Below the pieces are notes generated by a model. It saw only the letters and a list, made by a program, of their open reading frames with translations, did no database searches and was not told the origin of the DNA. Shown here in pieces: positions 8,355 to 16,452 of a stretch of 64,000 bases of DNA. Location: the NCBI GenBank assembly GCA_015060535.1, contig SUYH01000005.1, positions 124,001-188,000 on the forward strand, in the 5' to 3' direction. Source of the DNA: Prevotella sp. Its GTDB lineage: Bacteria; Bacteroidota; Bacteroidia; Bacteroidales; Bacteroidaceae. A program made the translations under genes and the position numbers. Within the stretch, counting starts at the first letter, position 1, and every line of letters starts with the position of its first letter.

Positions 8355-8362
8355 CAAAGATA
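8355..8362 (-). promoter_or_regulatory. -7 element of the DUF6922/AbiEii pair
   Basis: The minus strand reads TATCTTTG 22 nt before the start codon at 8332. No well-spaced -33 box is visible. Confidence 0.5.
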
Positions 8363-8494
8363 AGTAAAATTTAGCAAACGACGTTCATTGTGAGCTGAAA
8401 ATTATTGTTTTTTATGTATCCCGTTCTAAAATGAGCCATTATATGGTCATTCGTATTTTTAGGAAAAAATTATCAGCTAATGTTTAAAACAATA

Positions 8495-8526
8495 GGGTCG
8501 GAGAATGCAATCATTTTCTCCGACCC
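8495..8526. other. Inverted repeat with 11-bp stem
   Basis: GGGTCGGAGAA (8495-8505) pairs with TTCTCCGACCC (8516-8526) around a 10-nt loop. A T-rich run follows only on the minus strand, so it could terminate leftward transcription or be a protein-binding site. It is not positioned directly after any gene. Confidence 0.6.
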
Positions 8527-8738
8527 CTCTATGGTACTGAGTAACAGTCTGCTTAGTCGATATGAAAGGTGACGGTGCGCTATATTTCCCTGCTAATCTC
8601 AAGAGTAGTTATGTACGAAACAAGGTAAGGGAAAATGAAGAAACTCCCAGCCTGTCAGATGATAATCGTGAAAGGCTATGAAGTGGAATAGAAAAAGGCT
8701 GTTTTCTGTGGCATGTGTAATAATGTGTAATGGATTTC

Positions 8739-8769
8739 TTGCGGGTTCTTTGGGAAATATGTACTTTTG
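8739..8769 (+). promoter_or_regulatory. Promoter of the TonB-like/TPR operon
   Basis: TTG at 8739-8741 and TACTTTTG at 8762-8769 are separated by 20 nt, matching the Bacteroidota consensus. The leader to the start at 8822 would be about 45 nt. Confidence 0.75.
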
Positions 8770-8821
8770 CACCGTCCGGACAACAAAACAGATTGTTGAA
8801 CCATTTAAAAAAGTAAAGAAG

Positions 8822-9226
8822 ATGAAGAAACTGATTTTAATGTTATTGATGGCAGTATGCTGCCTTATGACGGCCAATGCACAGAAGACGGTGGTGTCGC
8901 AGAAGAACCAAAAAGTATACGACATGGCAGAACAGATGCCCGAATACCCGGGTGGCATGCCAGCCATGATGGAGTTCTTGATGCACAACATGAAATATCC
9001 CAAGGATGCAGAGAAACAGAAGGTGGAGGGAAAAGTCCTGGTTCAGTTTGTTGTGGAAACCGACGGAAGAGTTTCGGACGTGAAGGTGGCTAAAGAAGTG
9101 TTTCCCTCACTCGATGCTGAGGCCATCAGGGTGGTACAGGCAATGCCCAAATGGACTCCAGGAAAGGACAAAGGCAAATTGGTCAGAGTGAAATACAATC
9201 TACCTATCACATTCCGCCTGAAATGA
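8822..9226 (+). CDS. TonB C-terminal domain protein
   Basis: The 134-residue protein starts at ATG 8822 (MKKLILMLLMAVCCLMTANAQ), a cleavable signal peptide or anchor. A longer frame from 8678 would run through the promoter. Residues about 45-134 form the TonB C-terminal fold: YPGGMPAMMEFLMHNMKYP, then VEGKVLVQFVVETDGRVSDVKV, and a final PITFRLK strand. It lacks the Pro-rich spacer of classical TonB, so it is either a secreted TonB-fold protein or a short accessory. Its stop overlaps the start of the TPR-HTH lipoprotein gene by 4 nt, which implies co-translation. Confidence 0.88.
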   Translation: MKKLILMLLMAVCCLMTANAQKTVVSQKNQKVYDMAEQMPEYPGGMPAMMEFLMHNMKYPKDAEKQKVEGKVLVQFVVETDGRVSDVKVAKEVFPSLDAEAIRVVQAMPKWTPGKDKGKLVRVKYNLPITFRLK

Positions 9227-10791
9227 AATATCTCTCGTTTGCATTATATGCACTCATCATTGTGGGCTGTTCGCATGAGCAGTCCCGCAATGAGTTGCTT
9301 GGCAAGGCTGAGCAGATTGTATTCACACAGCCCGACTCCGTTGTCAGAATGCTGGCTCCCTACTATAACGACACAACGATGACAACGGCCGACCGTGCGC
9401 TATTCGGTCTTCTCTATACCGAAGCCCTGCATCGCAGCGGACTCAGCACTTCGTCAGACTCGCTCATACGCATAAGCAGAAACTATTATGAGCATCACGG
9501 TGATGCTGAGCACCAGGCCAGAGCCTTGCTCCATCATGGCATCATCCTGTACAAGCAACAGCAGACGCATGAGGCGGTGCAGACAATAAAGCGGGCGGAA
9601 CAACTGGCCAGCGACCTGAATCAGCCCGCCTTTTCGTGGTACCTGTATTCCGTGCTGGGTGATGTTAACGACAATGTGGGCAATTATGGTTTGACGCTCC
9701 AATACTACAAGCAGGCATTGGGTGCCGCCCGCCAGTGCGACAGCAAACAATGGACGGTGCAGACGCTCAACAACATTGCCATGACTTTCGACATATTGGG
9801 ACAGAAGGACAGCCTCCGATACTATACCGAACAGGCCAAACCCTATTACGAAAGTACAGAAGGCGAGGTACGTGCCACCTATCTTGTAAACCACGCCAGT
9901 TATCTGCTGAGTGCAGGAAAACGGCAGGTAGCAAAACATTATCTGACAGAATCCATGCTCATCTCGCCTACAGACAGAGGAGGAAAGTTGTTGGCCGATA
10001 TCTATGTAGCAGAGTGCGATACGGCAGCGGCAGTACAGCAATGGTATCGTCTGGCCAACTCTCTGTCGCCCGATGTCGCTATCCAGTCATATCGGCAGTT
10101 GATTGCCTGTATGAACCGTCGGGGCGACATAGCGGATGTGGCGGAGTACAGTCAGCGGCTGAACGAGGTCTATCATCATCTCTACGAACGGAATGATGCG
10201 GCCGGTGTCATCGACCTGCAGACACAGTATGACGAGCAACTCCGGGAGCGGCGGCAGTATCATACGGTCATTGCACTTCTTTCCTCCATTATTGTCGTCA
10301 TTATCCTTTCCGGCATTCTCTTCTGGTATAATCGCCGTCGTATCGACCATCTCAATGCACGTTTTGCGGAAAGTCAACAGCAAAACAACCAGACTCGAAC
10401 AGAATTAACACGGATGAGACGACAGAAGGAGCGTGAACAGCGAGAAAACTCCCGTCAGATGAAGGATGTTGTATCTCGCCTGCATACTACAGCCAACAAG
10501 GGCAAGGCAGCGCTTGATGATGACATGAATGCCTTGGCTCAACTTTCATACGCTATGCGTCCCCAACTGCGCGAGTTGTTGTCTCCACTCAGTTCAAAGG
10601 AACAACAGGTCTGTCTGCTGACCGTTCATAGTTTCCTTCCAACAGAGATAGCCACGCTGACCATTTCTACGCCACAGACCATCACCAATACTCGTGTACG
10701 TTTGTTGAAGAAACTATTCAATGAAACAGGTGGAGCCAAGGATTTCGATTCTGCCATAAAAAATTACGGCATGGAGTTACCTGTCTCCTGA
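9223..10791 (+). CDS. Membrane-anchored TPR-HTH regulator, lipoprotein-type N-terminus
   Basis: The 522-residue protein has a lipobox-like start (MKYLSFALYALIIVGC, C16). TPR-like helices fill residues about 20-340. A transmembrane helix lies near 348-370 (IALLSSIIVVIILSGILFWY), then a charged Gln/Arg/Glu-rich coiled coil (about 375-430), and a C-terminal region from 450 (LSPLSSKEQQVCLL ... IATLTISTPQTITNTRVRLL) that resembles a LuxR-like HTH. This layout is common in Bacteroidales: periplasmic TPR sensor, one TM helix and a cytoplasmic HTH-like output. The start overlaps the TonB-like gene (ATGA). A paralogue with the same layout is at 50857-52266. Confidence 0.8.
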   Translation: MKYLSFALYALIIVGCSHEQSRNELLGKAEQIVFTQPDSVVRMLAPYYNDTTMTTADRALFGLLYTEALHRSGLSTSSDSLIRISRNYYEHHGDAEHQARALLHHGIILYKQQQTHEAVQTIKRAEQLASDLNQPAFSWYLYSVLGDVNDNVGNYGLTLQYYKQALGAARQCDSKQWTVQTLNNIAMTFDILGQKDSLRYYTEQAKPYYESTEGEVRATYLVNHASYLLSAGKRQVAKHYLTESMLISPTDRGGKLLADIYVAECDTAAAVQQWYRLANSLSPDVAIQSYRQLIACMNRRGDIADVAEYSQRLNEVYHHLYERNDAAGVIDLQTQYDEQLRERRQYHTVIALLSSIIVVIILSGILFWYNRRRIDHLNARFAESQQQNNQTRTELTRMRRQKEREQRENSRQMKDVVSRLHTTANKGKAALDDDMNALAQLSYAMRPQLRELLSPLSSKEQQVCLLTVHSFLPTEIATLTISTPQTITNTRVRLLKKLFNETGGAKDFDSAIKNYGMELPVS

Positions 10792-10875
10792 AGAACTTTT
10801 CCTAAAGAGTATTTATTAATTGTTAAAACGACAAAGAAAATGCACGAATTATTCCCGAATTCGGAAGCCTTTTTG

Positions 10876-10883
10876 TAATTTTG
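10876..10883 (+). promoter_or_regulatory. -7 element directly before the first membrane winged-helix regulator
   Basis: TAATTTTG ends only 4 nt before the ATG at 10888, so the transcript would start at or next to the start codon. No clear -33 box is seen. Confidence 0.55.
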
Positions 10884-10887
10884 CCGT

Positions 10888-11412
10888 ATGAAACAGAGAT
10901 ATGCCGTTATCGTGCTATTTGCACTCATTATTGCTTCGAGCTTTACCAGCTTGGACAGTTACAGATTGACAAGCAGGATGGTGAACGAGGATATGGACAG
11001 GGCGCTGGCGCTGGCCTTGGAGGAGCAGCAGAGCGATGTCATCAGCCAGGACACCATCCGTACGTTTAACAACCACTTGCAGATAGCAGAGTTGCGAGGC
11101 AAGGCTACTTTGGCCGTAGATACTCGTGGGCAGAAGTTCAAAGCGTATGCTCATTGCTCTGAGGCTACTATCTTTAGCCTGTCTGACCAAAGGCCCGCAA
11201 CGATCCTATGGATACTGACGATAGGTTGGGGCATGTTCTGCTTCTATCGCAGAAAGAAGTATGAGCCGCTATTGGCGGGTATGACTCATTATGGCGGATT
11301 GCGATTCTCTGAATCAGAAAGTCGATTCTATGCTGAAGATGGTCACCAAGTTCAACTCACTCCCATGCAGCACCAGCTAATGGAGATGTTCTTCCTGTCG
11401 CCAACCCATTCG
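10888..11412 (+). repeat. 525-nt direct repeat, copy A
   Basis: It is identical base for base by eye to 16453-16977, starting exactly at the ATG and ending before the first mismatch at 11413/16978. The two copies lie in the same direction, 5,565 nt apart. Confidence 0.92.
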
Positions 11413-11574
11413 TTGACGAAAACGGAGATTTGTGCTGCTCTCTGGCCCAAGAAACCCGATGCCAGCGAGACGCTCTATACGCTGATTCGCAGGCTGAAGC
11501 CCGTCATAGAACAACATTCTGACCTCAGAATCGAGTCAGACCGTAGTAGGGCCTACCGACTGACTATCAAATAG
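10888..11574 (+). CDS. Membrane-bound winged-helix regulator, copy 1
   Basis: The 228-residue protein has two hydrophobic segments: residues 5-20 (YAVIVLFALIIASSF) and about 96-112 (ATILWILTIGWGMFCFY), the latter followed by RRKK. The intervening ~70 residues would be periplasmic. Residues about 130-228 resemble an OmpR/PhoB winged helix (LTPMQHQLMEMFFL, SLTKTEICAALW, SETLYTLIRRLK and the wing ending AYRLTIK). The order (membrane part first, DNA-binding domain last) is the reverse of ToxR. The first 525 nt are identical to copy 2 at 16453, after which the two diverge. It lies downstream of the TPR-HTH gene and converges with the TlpA-like gene. Its targets are unknown. Confidence 0.82.
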   Translation: MKQRYAVIVLFALIIASSFTSLDSYRLTSRMVNEDMDRALALALEEQQSDVISQDTIRTFNNHLQIAELRGKATLAVDTRGQKFKAYAHCSEATIFSLSDQRPATILWILTIGWGMFCFYRRKKYEPLLAGMTHYGGLRFSESESRFYAEDGHQVQLTPMQHQLMEMFFLSPTHSLTKTEICAALWPKKPDASETLYTLIRRLKPVIEQHSDLRIESDRSRAYRLTIK

Positions 11575-11587
11575 AATCATGTAGGCA

Positions 11588-11619
11588 GGTTGCTTGTTCC
11601 GAGCCAGAAACAAGCAACC
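11588..11619. terminator. Bidirectional terminator between convergent genes
   Basis: GGTTGCTTGTT (11588-11598) pairs with AACAAGCAACC (11609-11619), followed by AGTTTTC. It separates the regulator gene from the convergent TlpA-like gene. Confidence 0.75.
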
Positions 11620-11641
11620 AGTTTTCTCTAATGGATATGAA

Positions 11642-13606
11642 TTATTCCGCTATTTTTCGTAGTGTCTCTGATAGTTCGTCTGCCGTCTGCGGAGATGCTA
11701 TAATGGTGCCGTTTTTGTCGATGACGAGGGTTTCGGGCCAGGAGTTTATACCATAGGCTTGGGCTGCCTTGGTAGTCAGCTGTGGCCAGGGCAGTTGTTC
11801 GTCTTTTACGCGCTCTTTCCAACGCTGGCCGTTATCCATACCATCCGTAGCCAGGCTGACTATCTGTAGCCTTTTCGTCGTATGGTATTTGTTATAAAGC
11901 GTGCGCAACTGGGGCAGGATGTCGTATTCGCCACGATGCCAGCTCTCCCAAAAGTGCAGCACCACATAATCCCGTCCGATGTATTCGTGCAGCTGGTGAT
12001 ACTCGCCTAAGGTGTCAGCCAGCAGGATGTCAGTATAACGGGTGTTGGGACGACGCTTCTCCAGTCCTGCTGCATATTCACGCACAGGTGACAAGAGAGG
12101 ATGTTTGGCATAGCGGTAGTCTGGGCGGAGAAACGGCTTCAGTTCGTCGTAAGTCAGTTCGGTATAGTTATGGAAAAGCGCATAAATAGCCAGCAGACTA
12201 TCCTTGCCGGAGAAGATGGCCTGTCGGAAACGCTGGATTCTCTTTTGGGTGGCTTCGGCTAATTCTTCTTTGTCATCAAGGCTCAGCATCCACAGGCGTT
12301 CTGTCTCTGCTTTGTTTACGAAGTCGTTGCGGCGTAGTGACGCCTTAGAGCCTTTTGCAGAACGATGAGGTAGGTCTACCTTTACAGGATGTCCGTCAAC
12401 CCAGAAGAAGGAGATGTTCAGCGGGTCTGCAGCCACATAGTATAGCTCATCCTTAGGCAAATGGCAGGTAAATGAGAATAGTCCGTCTTTGACAGGATAT
12501 TTCCCGATAATCTCGCAAGCTACAAGGCGTATAAGAGAGACGCTGTCGGCACTCATGGGAGCAATGCCGCTAATTTGACATTCGACCTGTTGCAGGTTTG
12601 GCGATTCATTGACGATCAGGTTGTTATAGCTTACAAACTTGTGCGACTGGGCTACGGTAGCCGTTGATGACTGAATCATTGCAGGGCGTTTCCGTGCCTT
12701 GCCTTCTTCCTGATAATACTCGCTCTTCTTGTAGAGCGTATAGCAGGTGTAGGCAAACATGTCCTTGTGGCGTTGTCCCTTAGCCTCGTCGACAAAGGGG
12801 TTGATGATGCCTATCAGCGTGTTGTACTGCTCGTTGGTCAGCTTGTTGGGGTAGCCCTCGCACATCTTGTGCAGAATGACCACAGCTGCCGTCTTGCCGC
12901 CTTCCGTCTCTCGCTGATAGATGTCGCATATGCTCTTCACCTTGGCCAACAGCTCTTCGTAGGTTTTCGGTGCTGTAGGCTCGGCGGCGTATTCTGCCGT
13001 TCCGTTATAGGAAATGGGTGCAATGGGCTGGATAAAAGGTGTACCCTCACGTTTCTTGCCCCAGACTTCGTACACTTTGCCGTTCATCATCCAGTGGTCA
13101 CCTGTCTGCTCGTCGTGTATGATGCGCTGTTCCCAAACTAAGATGACGGCGTAGGCATAGCCTTTGGACTCGTCGAGGGCTATCAGGCGGACGCGTTGCC
13201 GCAGGTCGAACTTGACATTAAAGCTGATGCCGCCATATTTGCTGCCATAGTTGATTTTCACACCACGCATCAACGGCAAACCCTCCGAACCGTTATGGAT
13301 ATAGGTTTCCTTAGAATGAAGAGTCTCTTGGCGCAGGGTCTGTTCCAAAGCACGCAGGTGCTGGAACAAGAGTGTAGAGTCGGTGCTGTTCTCAATGGCG
13401 AACATCATGCTGAAGCTGTGCAAAGTGGTTTTGCTGCCCGTCACCTCATCGCTGTTGATGACCACACCTTTGCTTACGTTGTACTCACCAGCGGCAACGA
13501 AAGCCTCTATTTTCTCGTGAATGCGCTGGGCTGATTTGCTCGTCTGTGCCTGTCCTGTCAGTACCATCAGCAGGCAGGCAGCTGTTGTCAATAGTCTATT
13601 CTTCAT
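11642..13606 (-). CDS. Secreted TlpA-like protein without redox cysteines
   Basis: The 654-residue protein has a signal peptide (MKNRLLTTAACLLMVLTGQAQ). A DUF4369-like domain lies around residues 340-410, and a thioredoxin-like domain occupies about 520-654. The expected WCxxC motif is replaced by WHRGE (556-560): both cysteines are missing (His and Glu in their place), while the cis-Pro region (INSWPETLVID) is kept. It is therefore unlikely to act as a disulfide oxidoreductase and more likely binds protein or ligand. It is the last gene of a minus-strand operon after the sigma factor and the TM protein, and overlaps the TM gene by 11 nt. Confidence 0.82.
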   Translation of the reverse strand: MKNRLLTTAACLLMVLTGQAQTSKSAQRIHEKIEAFVAAGEYNVSKGVVINSDEVTGSKTTLHSFSMMFAIENSTDSTLLFQHLRALEQTLRQETLHSKETYIHNGSEGLPLMRGVKINYGSKYGGISFNVKFDLRQRVRLIALDESKGYAYAVILVWEQRIIHDEQTGDHWMMNGKVYEVWGKKREGTPFIQPIAPISYNGTAEYAAEPTAPKTYEELLAKVKSICDIYQRETEGGKTAAVVILHKMCEGYPNKLTNEQYNTLIGIINPFVDEAKGQRHKDMFAYTCYTLYKKSEYYQEEGKARKRPAMIQSSTATVAQSHKFVSYNNLIVNESPNLQQVECQISGIAPMSADSVSLIRLVACEIIGKYPVKDGLFSFTCHLPKDELYYVAADPLNISFFWVDGHPVKVDLPHRSAKGSKASLRRNDFVNKAETERLWMLSLDDKEELAEATQKRIQRFRQAIFSGKDSLLAIYALFHNYTELTYDELKPFLRPDYRYAKHPLLSPVREYAAGLEKRRPNTRYTDILLADTLGEYHQLHEYIGRDYVVLHFWESWHRGEYDILPQLRTLYNKYHTTKRLQIVSLATDGMDNGQRWKERVKDEQLPWPQLTTKAAQAYGINSWPETLVIDKNGTIIASPQTADELSETLRKIAE

Positions 13607-14285
13607 TTTCTGTCGTGTTTACATTGTTAGTATTAATTGCCTCCATGGGACGGCCGTCCTTGTCGAGCTGGTGAAGCAGATAGTTGTTGACGATGCGCTG
13701 CAGTCGCTCGTCGGCGTGTATTAGCTTTTGCATCCGTTCTATATAAAGACTTTCGTCCACTTGGGTCAGTTCGCGTTCTATCTTGGCGATATAATAGTCG
13801 AGGCTGTCGGCAGTCGAGGCGGTACGCTGCGTGCTGCCCTCCCGGGCAGGACTCGCAGTATGCTGTACTACTAATTGTCTGTCTGTTTGTTTTTTCCTAC
13901 GTACCTCTGCGACCTCCGACGACTCTCGACTGATACCCACGGGTGTTACAGGTGCTTTTCCGTATGGAACGGACTCTTTTTCCGTGCTGAGTGGACTCCT
14001 TTTCCGTACAGGGCGGACTTTTTCGCTACTGGATATGGTCTCGTCCTGCCTTATGTTTGGATTCAGATTGAGTGTCAGGAGCAGCAGGACACCGGCAGCA
14101 ACCGCTATAGCCGAGTAGATGTAGAGTCTGGTTCGTTTGGCAGACTTTCTTTCCGGCCCGTCGTCCATGGGTAACACATCCATATCGGGCAGACTGTCCA
14201 TGATGCGGTCTGTCAGCTCGTCGGGGTTGATGACGTCTGGCTGCTGTTGTTGCAGTTGGGTCAATATGTCGTCAATTCTCTTCAT
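13596..14285 (-). CDS. Single-pass membrane protein next to an ECF sigma factor (possible anti-sigma factor)
   Basis: The 229-residue protein has about 50 cytoplasmic N-terminal residues (MKRIDDILTQLQQQQPDVI), one TM helix near 54-72 (YIYSAIAVAAGVLLLLTL), a charged low-complexity linker (about 85-150) and a helical C-terminus. It overlaps the sigma gene by 14 nt and the TlpA-like gene by 11 nt. Position, size and topology fit an anti-sigma factor, although no zinc-finger (HxxxCxxC) motif or FecR domain is seen. The role is inferred from context. Confidence 0.75.
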   Translation of the reverse strand: MKRIDDILTQLQQQQPDVINPDELTDRIMDSLPDMDVLPMDDGPERKSAKRTRLYIYSAIAVAAGVLLLLTLNLNPNIRQDETISSSEKVRPVRKRSPLSTEKESVPYGKAPVTPVGISRESSEVAEVRRKKQTDRQLVVQHTASPAREGSTQRTASTADSLDYYIAKIERELTQVDESLYIERMQKLIHADERLQRIVNNYLLHQLDKDGRPMEAINTNNVNTTENEE

Positions 14286-14829
14286 ATCCTAAATCTTTTA
14301 GTCGCTTACGTATGGTTTGCCGGGCCACATACAGGTTGCTTTTCAGCTGTCGGGCGTCCATGTCGGTCATCTCTTCAGCCTCCTGCGGGGAGAGCCCTTC
14401 GAGTTGGCAGAGGGAGAAGGCAATGCGCTGTTTCTCGCTCAGTCCCTCAGCCAGCAGTCGCACGATGGCTGCCCATTCAGCGTTTTCCATTTGCCGTTGG
14501 CTGTTGTCGTCAGAGGCGAAACGGTGAAGCGTGTGCTCATCGTCAGGCAGGGGAACAACAGGTCTCTGGCGTTTCAGCCGGTCCAGGCACAGTCGTGTGG
14601 CTATGGTGTATAGCCAGGTTTTGAATGGCTTCTGGGGGGCGTAGCTTCTGATACCTTGCCATACTCGGATAAAGGTTTCCTGCACCACGTCTTTCGCCTC
14701 TTCCTCGTCAGCCAGCATCTTCAGCGATAGCGAGAAAACCATGCGTTGGTAGCTTTGCACTACCTCGCGGAACGCGGCCTTGTCGCCGCGCTGGCATCGT
14801 GTGATGATTTCGCTGTCTGTCTGTATCAT
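14272..14829 (-). CDS. RNA polymerase sigma-70 family factor, ECF type
   Basis: The 185-residue protein has a sigma region 2 (AFREVVQSYQRMVFSLSLKM, then EEAKDVVQETFIRVWQ) at about 19-60 and a sigma region 4 at about 125-180 (LLAEGLSEKQRIAFSLCQ, LSPQEAEEMTDMDARQLKS). Such factors direct RNA polymerase to envelope or stress genes. It is first in an operon with a TM protein and a TlpA-like protein. The minus-strand box TATCTTTG at 14942-14949 may be its -7 element. The second sigma module (17871) has the same order sigma / TM protein / secreted protein. Confidence 0.92.
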   Translation of the reverse strand: MIQTDSEIITRCQRGDKAAFREVVQSYQRMVFSLSLKMLADEEEAKDVVQETFIRVWQGIRSYAPQKPFKTWLYTIATRLCLDRLKRQRPVVPLPDDEHTLHRFASDDNSQRQMENAEWAAIVRLLAEGLSEKQRIAFSLCQLEGLSPQEAEEMTDMDARQLKSNLYVARQTIRKRLKDLGYEEN

Positions 14830-14941
14830 ACTCTGTTGCTGGTGTCTGCTCTTTAGTTAGTATACGATGCAGGAAAGCAAAAGTCGAAAGGCATGGGCTC
14901 TTTTTGGGCGGGAAGCGTCTCGTTTCTTTACTTTTCCTGTG

Positions 14942-14949
14942 CAAAGATA
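14942..14949 (-). promoter_or_regulatory. -7 element of the sigma/TM/TlpA operon
   Basis: The minus strand reads TATCTTTG, about 112 nt upstream of the sigma gene start at 14829. Confidence 0.5.
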
Positions 14950-14994
14950 GCATTTATTTCCGATTGCGTGCCACACTCAGACAGATTAGACGCA

Positions 14995-15606
14995 TCATCT
15001 CTTTACCCACACTTTGAAGGCATGAGAGCCACGAGTGGTAAGGCCTGAAGTTGGGTCGGACGTAAAACGCTTCAGCTCCTGCGATGCACCACTACGACTA
15101 AGTCCGGTGATAATGGTGTAATCCGTCAGCGTCATCTGACTGTTCTTTTCAATGAATTCGAGTGCCTTTGCTAGTCGCTGTGCTGGTGTGGTCTTCAGCT
15201 TTTTGTAACGCTTTACGCCAGGCTCAGCGCGCTCAAAAGTGTTTTGCCGGTTGATGGTTTTCAGCAGGTTCTTGTCTACCTTGAAGTTCACGCTTCTGGC
15301 GTTAACGTGCCGATAGCTGCTCTTGTCTTTATCATCAGGCGAGTCGCAGAAACCCAGCGACAACGAGAACACGCCAAGTCCGTCAATTTTGATGTTGTGT
15401 CCCATTGGCAGCACATCGATCACCGTCTCTACCAGCGTATCGATCACACCTCGAATCGTAGCCTCGCTGAAGGCTGGCGAATGTGTGTGGATGCGCTTTA
15501 TCACTTGTGCGTAATCGAACATCGTATAGGTCTGCATTTTCGGATAGGGCGCCTTCTTCTTGTTCGCCATTCCATCAGCCATCTCTTGGAGAATATAATT
15601 TGCCAT
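14995..15606 (-). CDS. HU-like DNA-binding protein with C-terminal winged-helix-like extension
   Basis: The 203-residue protein carries a Bacteroidales HU-like domain at about 25-125 (TIRGVIDTLVETVIDVLPMG, then IKIDGLGVFSLSL) and a C-terminal extension (LAKALEFIEKNSQMTLTDY, ITGLSRSGASQELKRF) that resembles a small helix-turn-helix domain. HU-like proteins bend or coat DNA. It has its own promoter (15766-15796) and a long AT-rich leader of about 150 nt. It lies between the two sigma modules and in the opposite direction to copy 2 of the regulator. Confidence 0.85.
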   Translation of the reverse strand: MANYILQEMADGMANKKKAPYPKMQTYTMFDYAQVIKRIHTHSPAFSEATIRGVIDTLVETVIDVLPMGHNIKIDGLGVFSLSLGFCDSPDDKDKSSYRHVNARSVNFKVDKNLLKTINRQNTFERAEPGVKRYKKLKTTPAQRLAKALEFIEKNSQMTLTDYTIITGLSRSGASQELKRFTSDPTSGLTTRGSHAFKVWVKR

Positions 15607-15765
15607 AGCCTTATTGTTTCTTTTCTTTGTCCTTATCTTTTTGTTTTCTCTTAGTTTTCTATTAGTAATTCAAAGTCTTTAAACATAAGTTCAAGGTTCT
15701 ATAAACTTATATTCGTAGTACTTTGTATACATATTCAAAGACTAAGTATATCTTTTTCTTGGCTA

Positions 15766-15796
15766 CAAAAATACAAATAGTTTTCAAAGTAACAAA
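15766..15796 (-). promoter_or_regulatory. Promoter of the HU-like gene
   Basis: On the minus strand TTTG (15793-15796), a 19-nt spacer and TATTTTTG (15766-15773) match the Bacteroidota consensus. The transcript would have a leader of about 150 nt. Confidence 0.75.
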
Positions 15797-15886
15797 ATAT
15801 TTCTTTAGTTTTCTTGTGATTTACTCGTCTAAGAACAAGGATTTGTCGTTAACGGGTTTTGAATAAGGATAAATTATGCTAAACGA

Positions 15887-15918
15887 TTTGTTTAAAATAA
15901 AGAAGTTGTCTATCTTTG
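15887..15918 (+). promoter_or_regulatory. Promoter ending next to a start codon
   Basis: TTTG (15887-15890), 20 nt, TATCTTTG (15911-15918): a near-perfect consensus promoter. The first ATG is at 15925, so the transcript could be leaderless or have only a few bases before ATG 15934. Confidence 0.82.
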
Positions 15919-15924
15919 CAGACG

Positions 15925-16431
15925 ATGAGAAAGATGCGGATAACAATGCTTCTTGCAGTCCTTATGTATAGTCTGCTGCTCTCGGCTCAACGCCAGCTCA
16001 GAGTGGTGGATGTGGAGACGCTGATGCCTGTGGCTGGGGCTAACGTCGTCACAAAAGATCGTGCAGCTCAGACGGACTCGATGGGGTGCATCACAGTGTC
16101 CGACAGTTGCAGAACGCTTGTGTTCTCGCATGTCAACTACGAGAGCCGTATGCTCAATCTGGAGGAGGTGAAGGATACGGTATTTCTGATTTCGAAATTG
16201 CTGAACCTGAAGGAAATCGTGGTGTTTGGACAGAAAAAACGCGACGATAAACTGAAGGATCTGAAAAGCCACTTGGGCTTAAGGCCGACAGATGCGCAAC
16301 TGATAGCAGCAAACCCTGCCTCAGGTATGAATTTGTTTGGACTCATTGGTAAACTCATTCCCAAGAAGTGGCGCAAAAGCAAAAAAGCCGCCCGCCGCGA
16401 GCGACTCAAGCAAATCATTGAAGAATACTGA
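15925..16431 (+). CDS. Secreted protein with carboxypeptidase-like regulatory domain
   Basis: The 168-residue protein has a signal peptide (MRITMLLAVLMYSLLLSAQ, start at 15925 or 15934). Residues about 22-100 resemble a carboxypeptidase D regulatory-like domain (RVVDVETLMPVAGANVVTKD, then SHVNYESRML), as found in front of TonB receptors. After this the protein becomes very basic (KKWRKSKKAARRERLKQ). In this form it is a short stand-alone protein, not a receptor. The second copy of the membrane regulator starts 21 nt downstream, so the two may be co-transcribed. Confidence 0.75.
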   Translation: MRKMRITMLLAVLMYSLLLSAQRQLRVVDVETLMPVAGANVVTKDRAAQTDSMGCITVSDSCRTLVFSHVNYESRMLNLEEVKDTVFLISKLLNLKEIVVFGQKKRDDKLKDLKSHLGLRPTDAQLIAANPASGMNLFGLIGKLIPKKWRKSKKAARRERLKQIIEEY

Positions 16432-16452
16432 CGCTTCAAAATATAATATACA

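Larger units (their letters stand above)
8333..8821. other. Intergenic region between the nucleotidyltransferase pair and the TonB-like gene
   Basis: This 489-nt gap holds promoters for both sides and a strong inverted repeat at 8495-8526. Open frames here are short and without recognisable protein features. Confidence 0.6.
15607..15924. other. Divergent promoter region between the HU-like gene and the carboxypeptidase-like-domain gene
   Basis: This 318-nt AT-rich gap contains the minus-strand promoter (15766-15796) with its long leader and the plus-strand promoter (15887-15918). The leader has partly repeated TTCAAAG motifs. No gene was found in it. Confidence 0.65.

Noticed and set aside
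12767..13534. Plus-strand frames within the TlpA-like gene
   Set aside because: They are shadows of the minus-strand gene, which has a signal peptide and fold.
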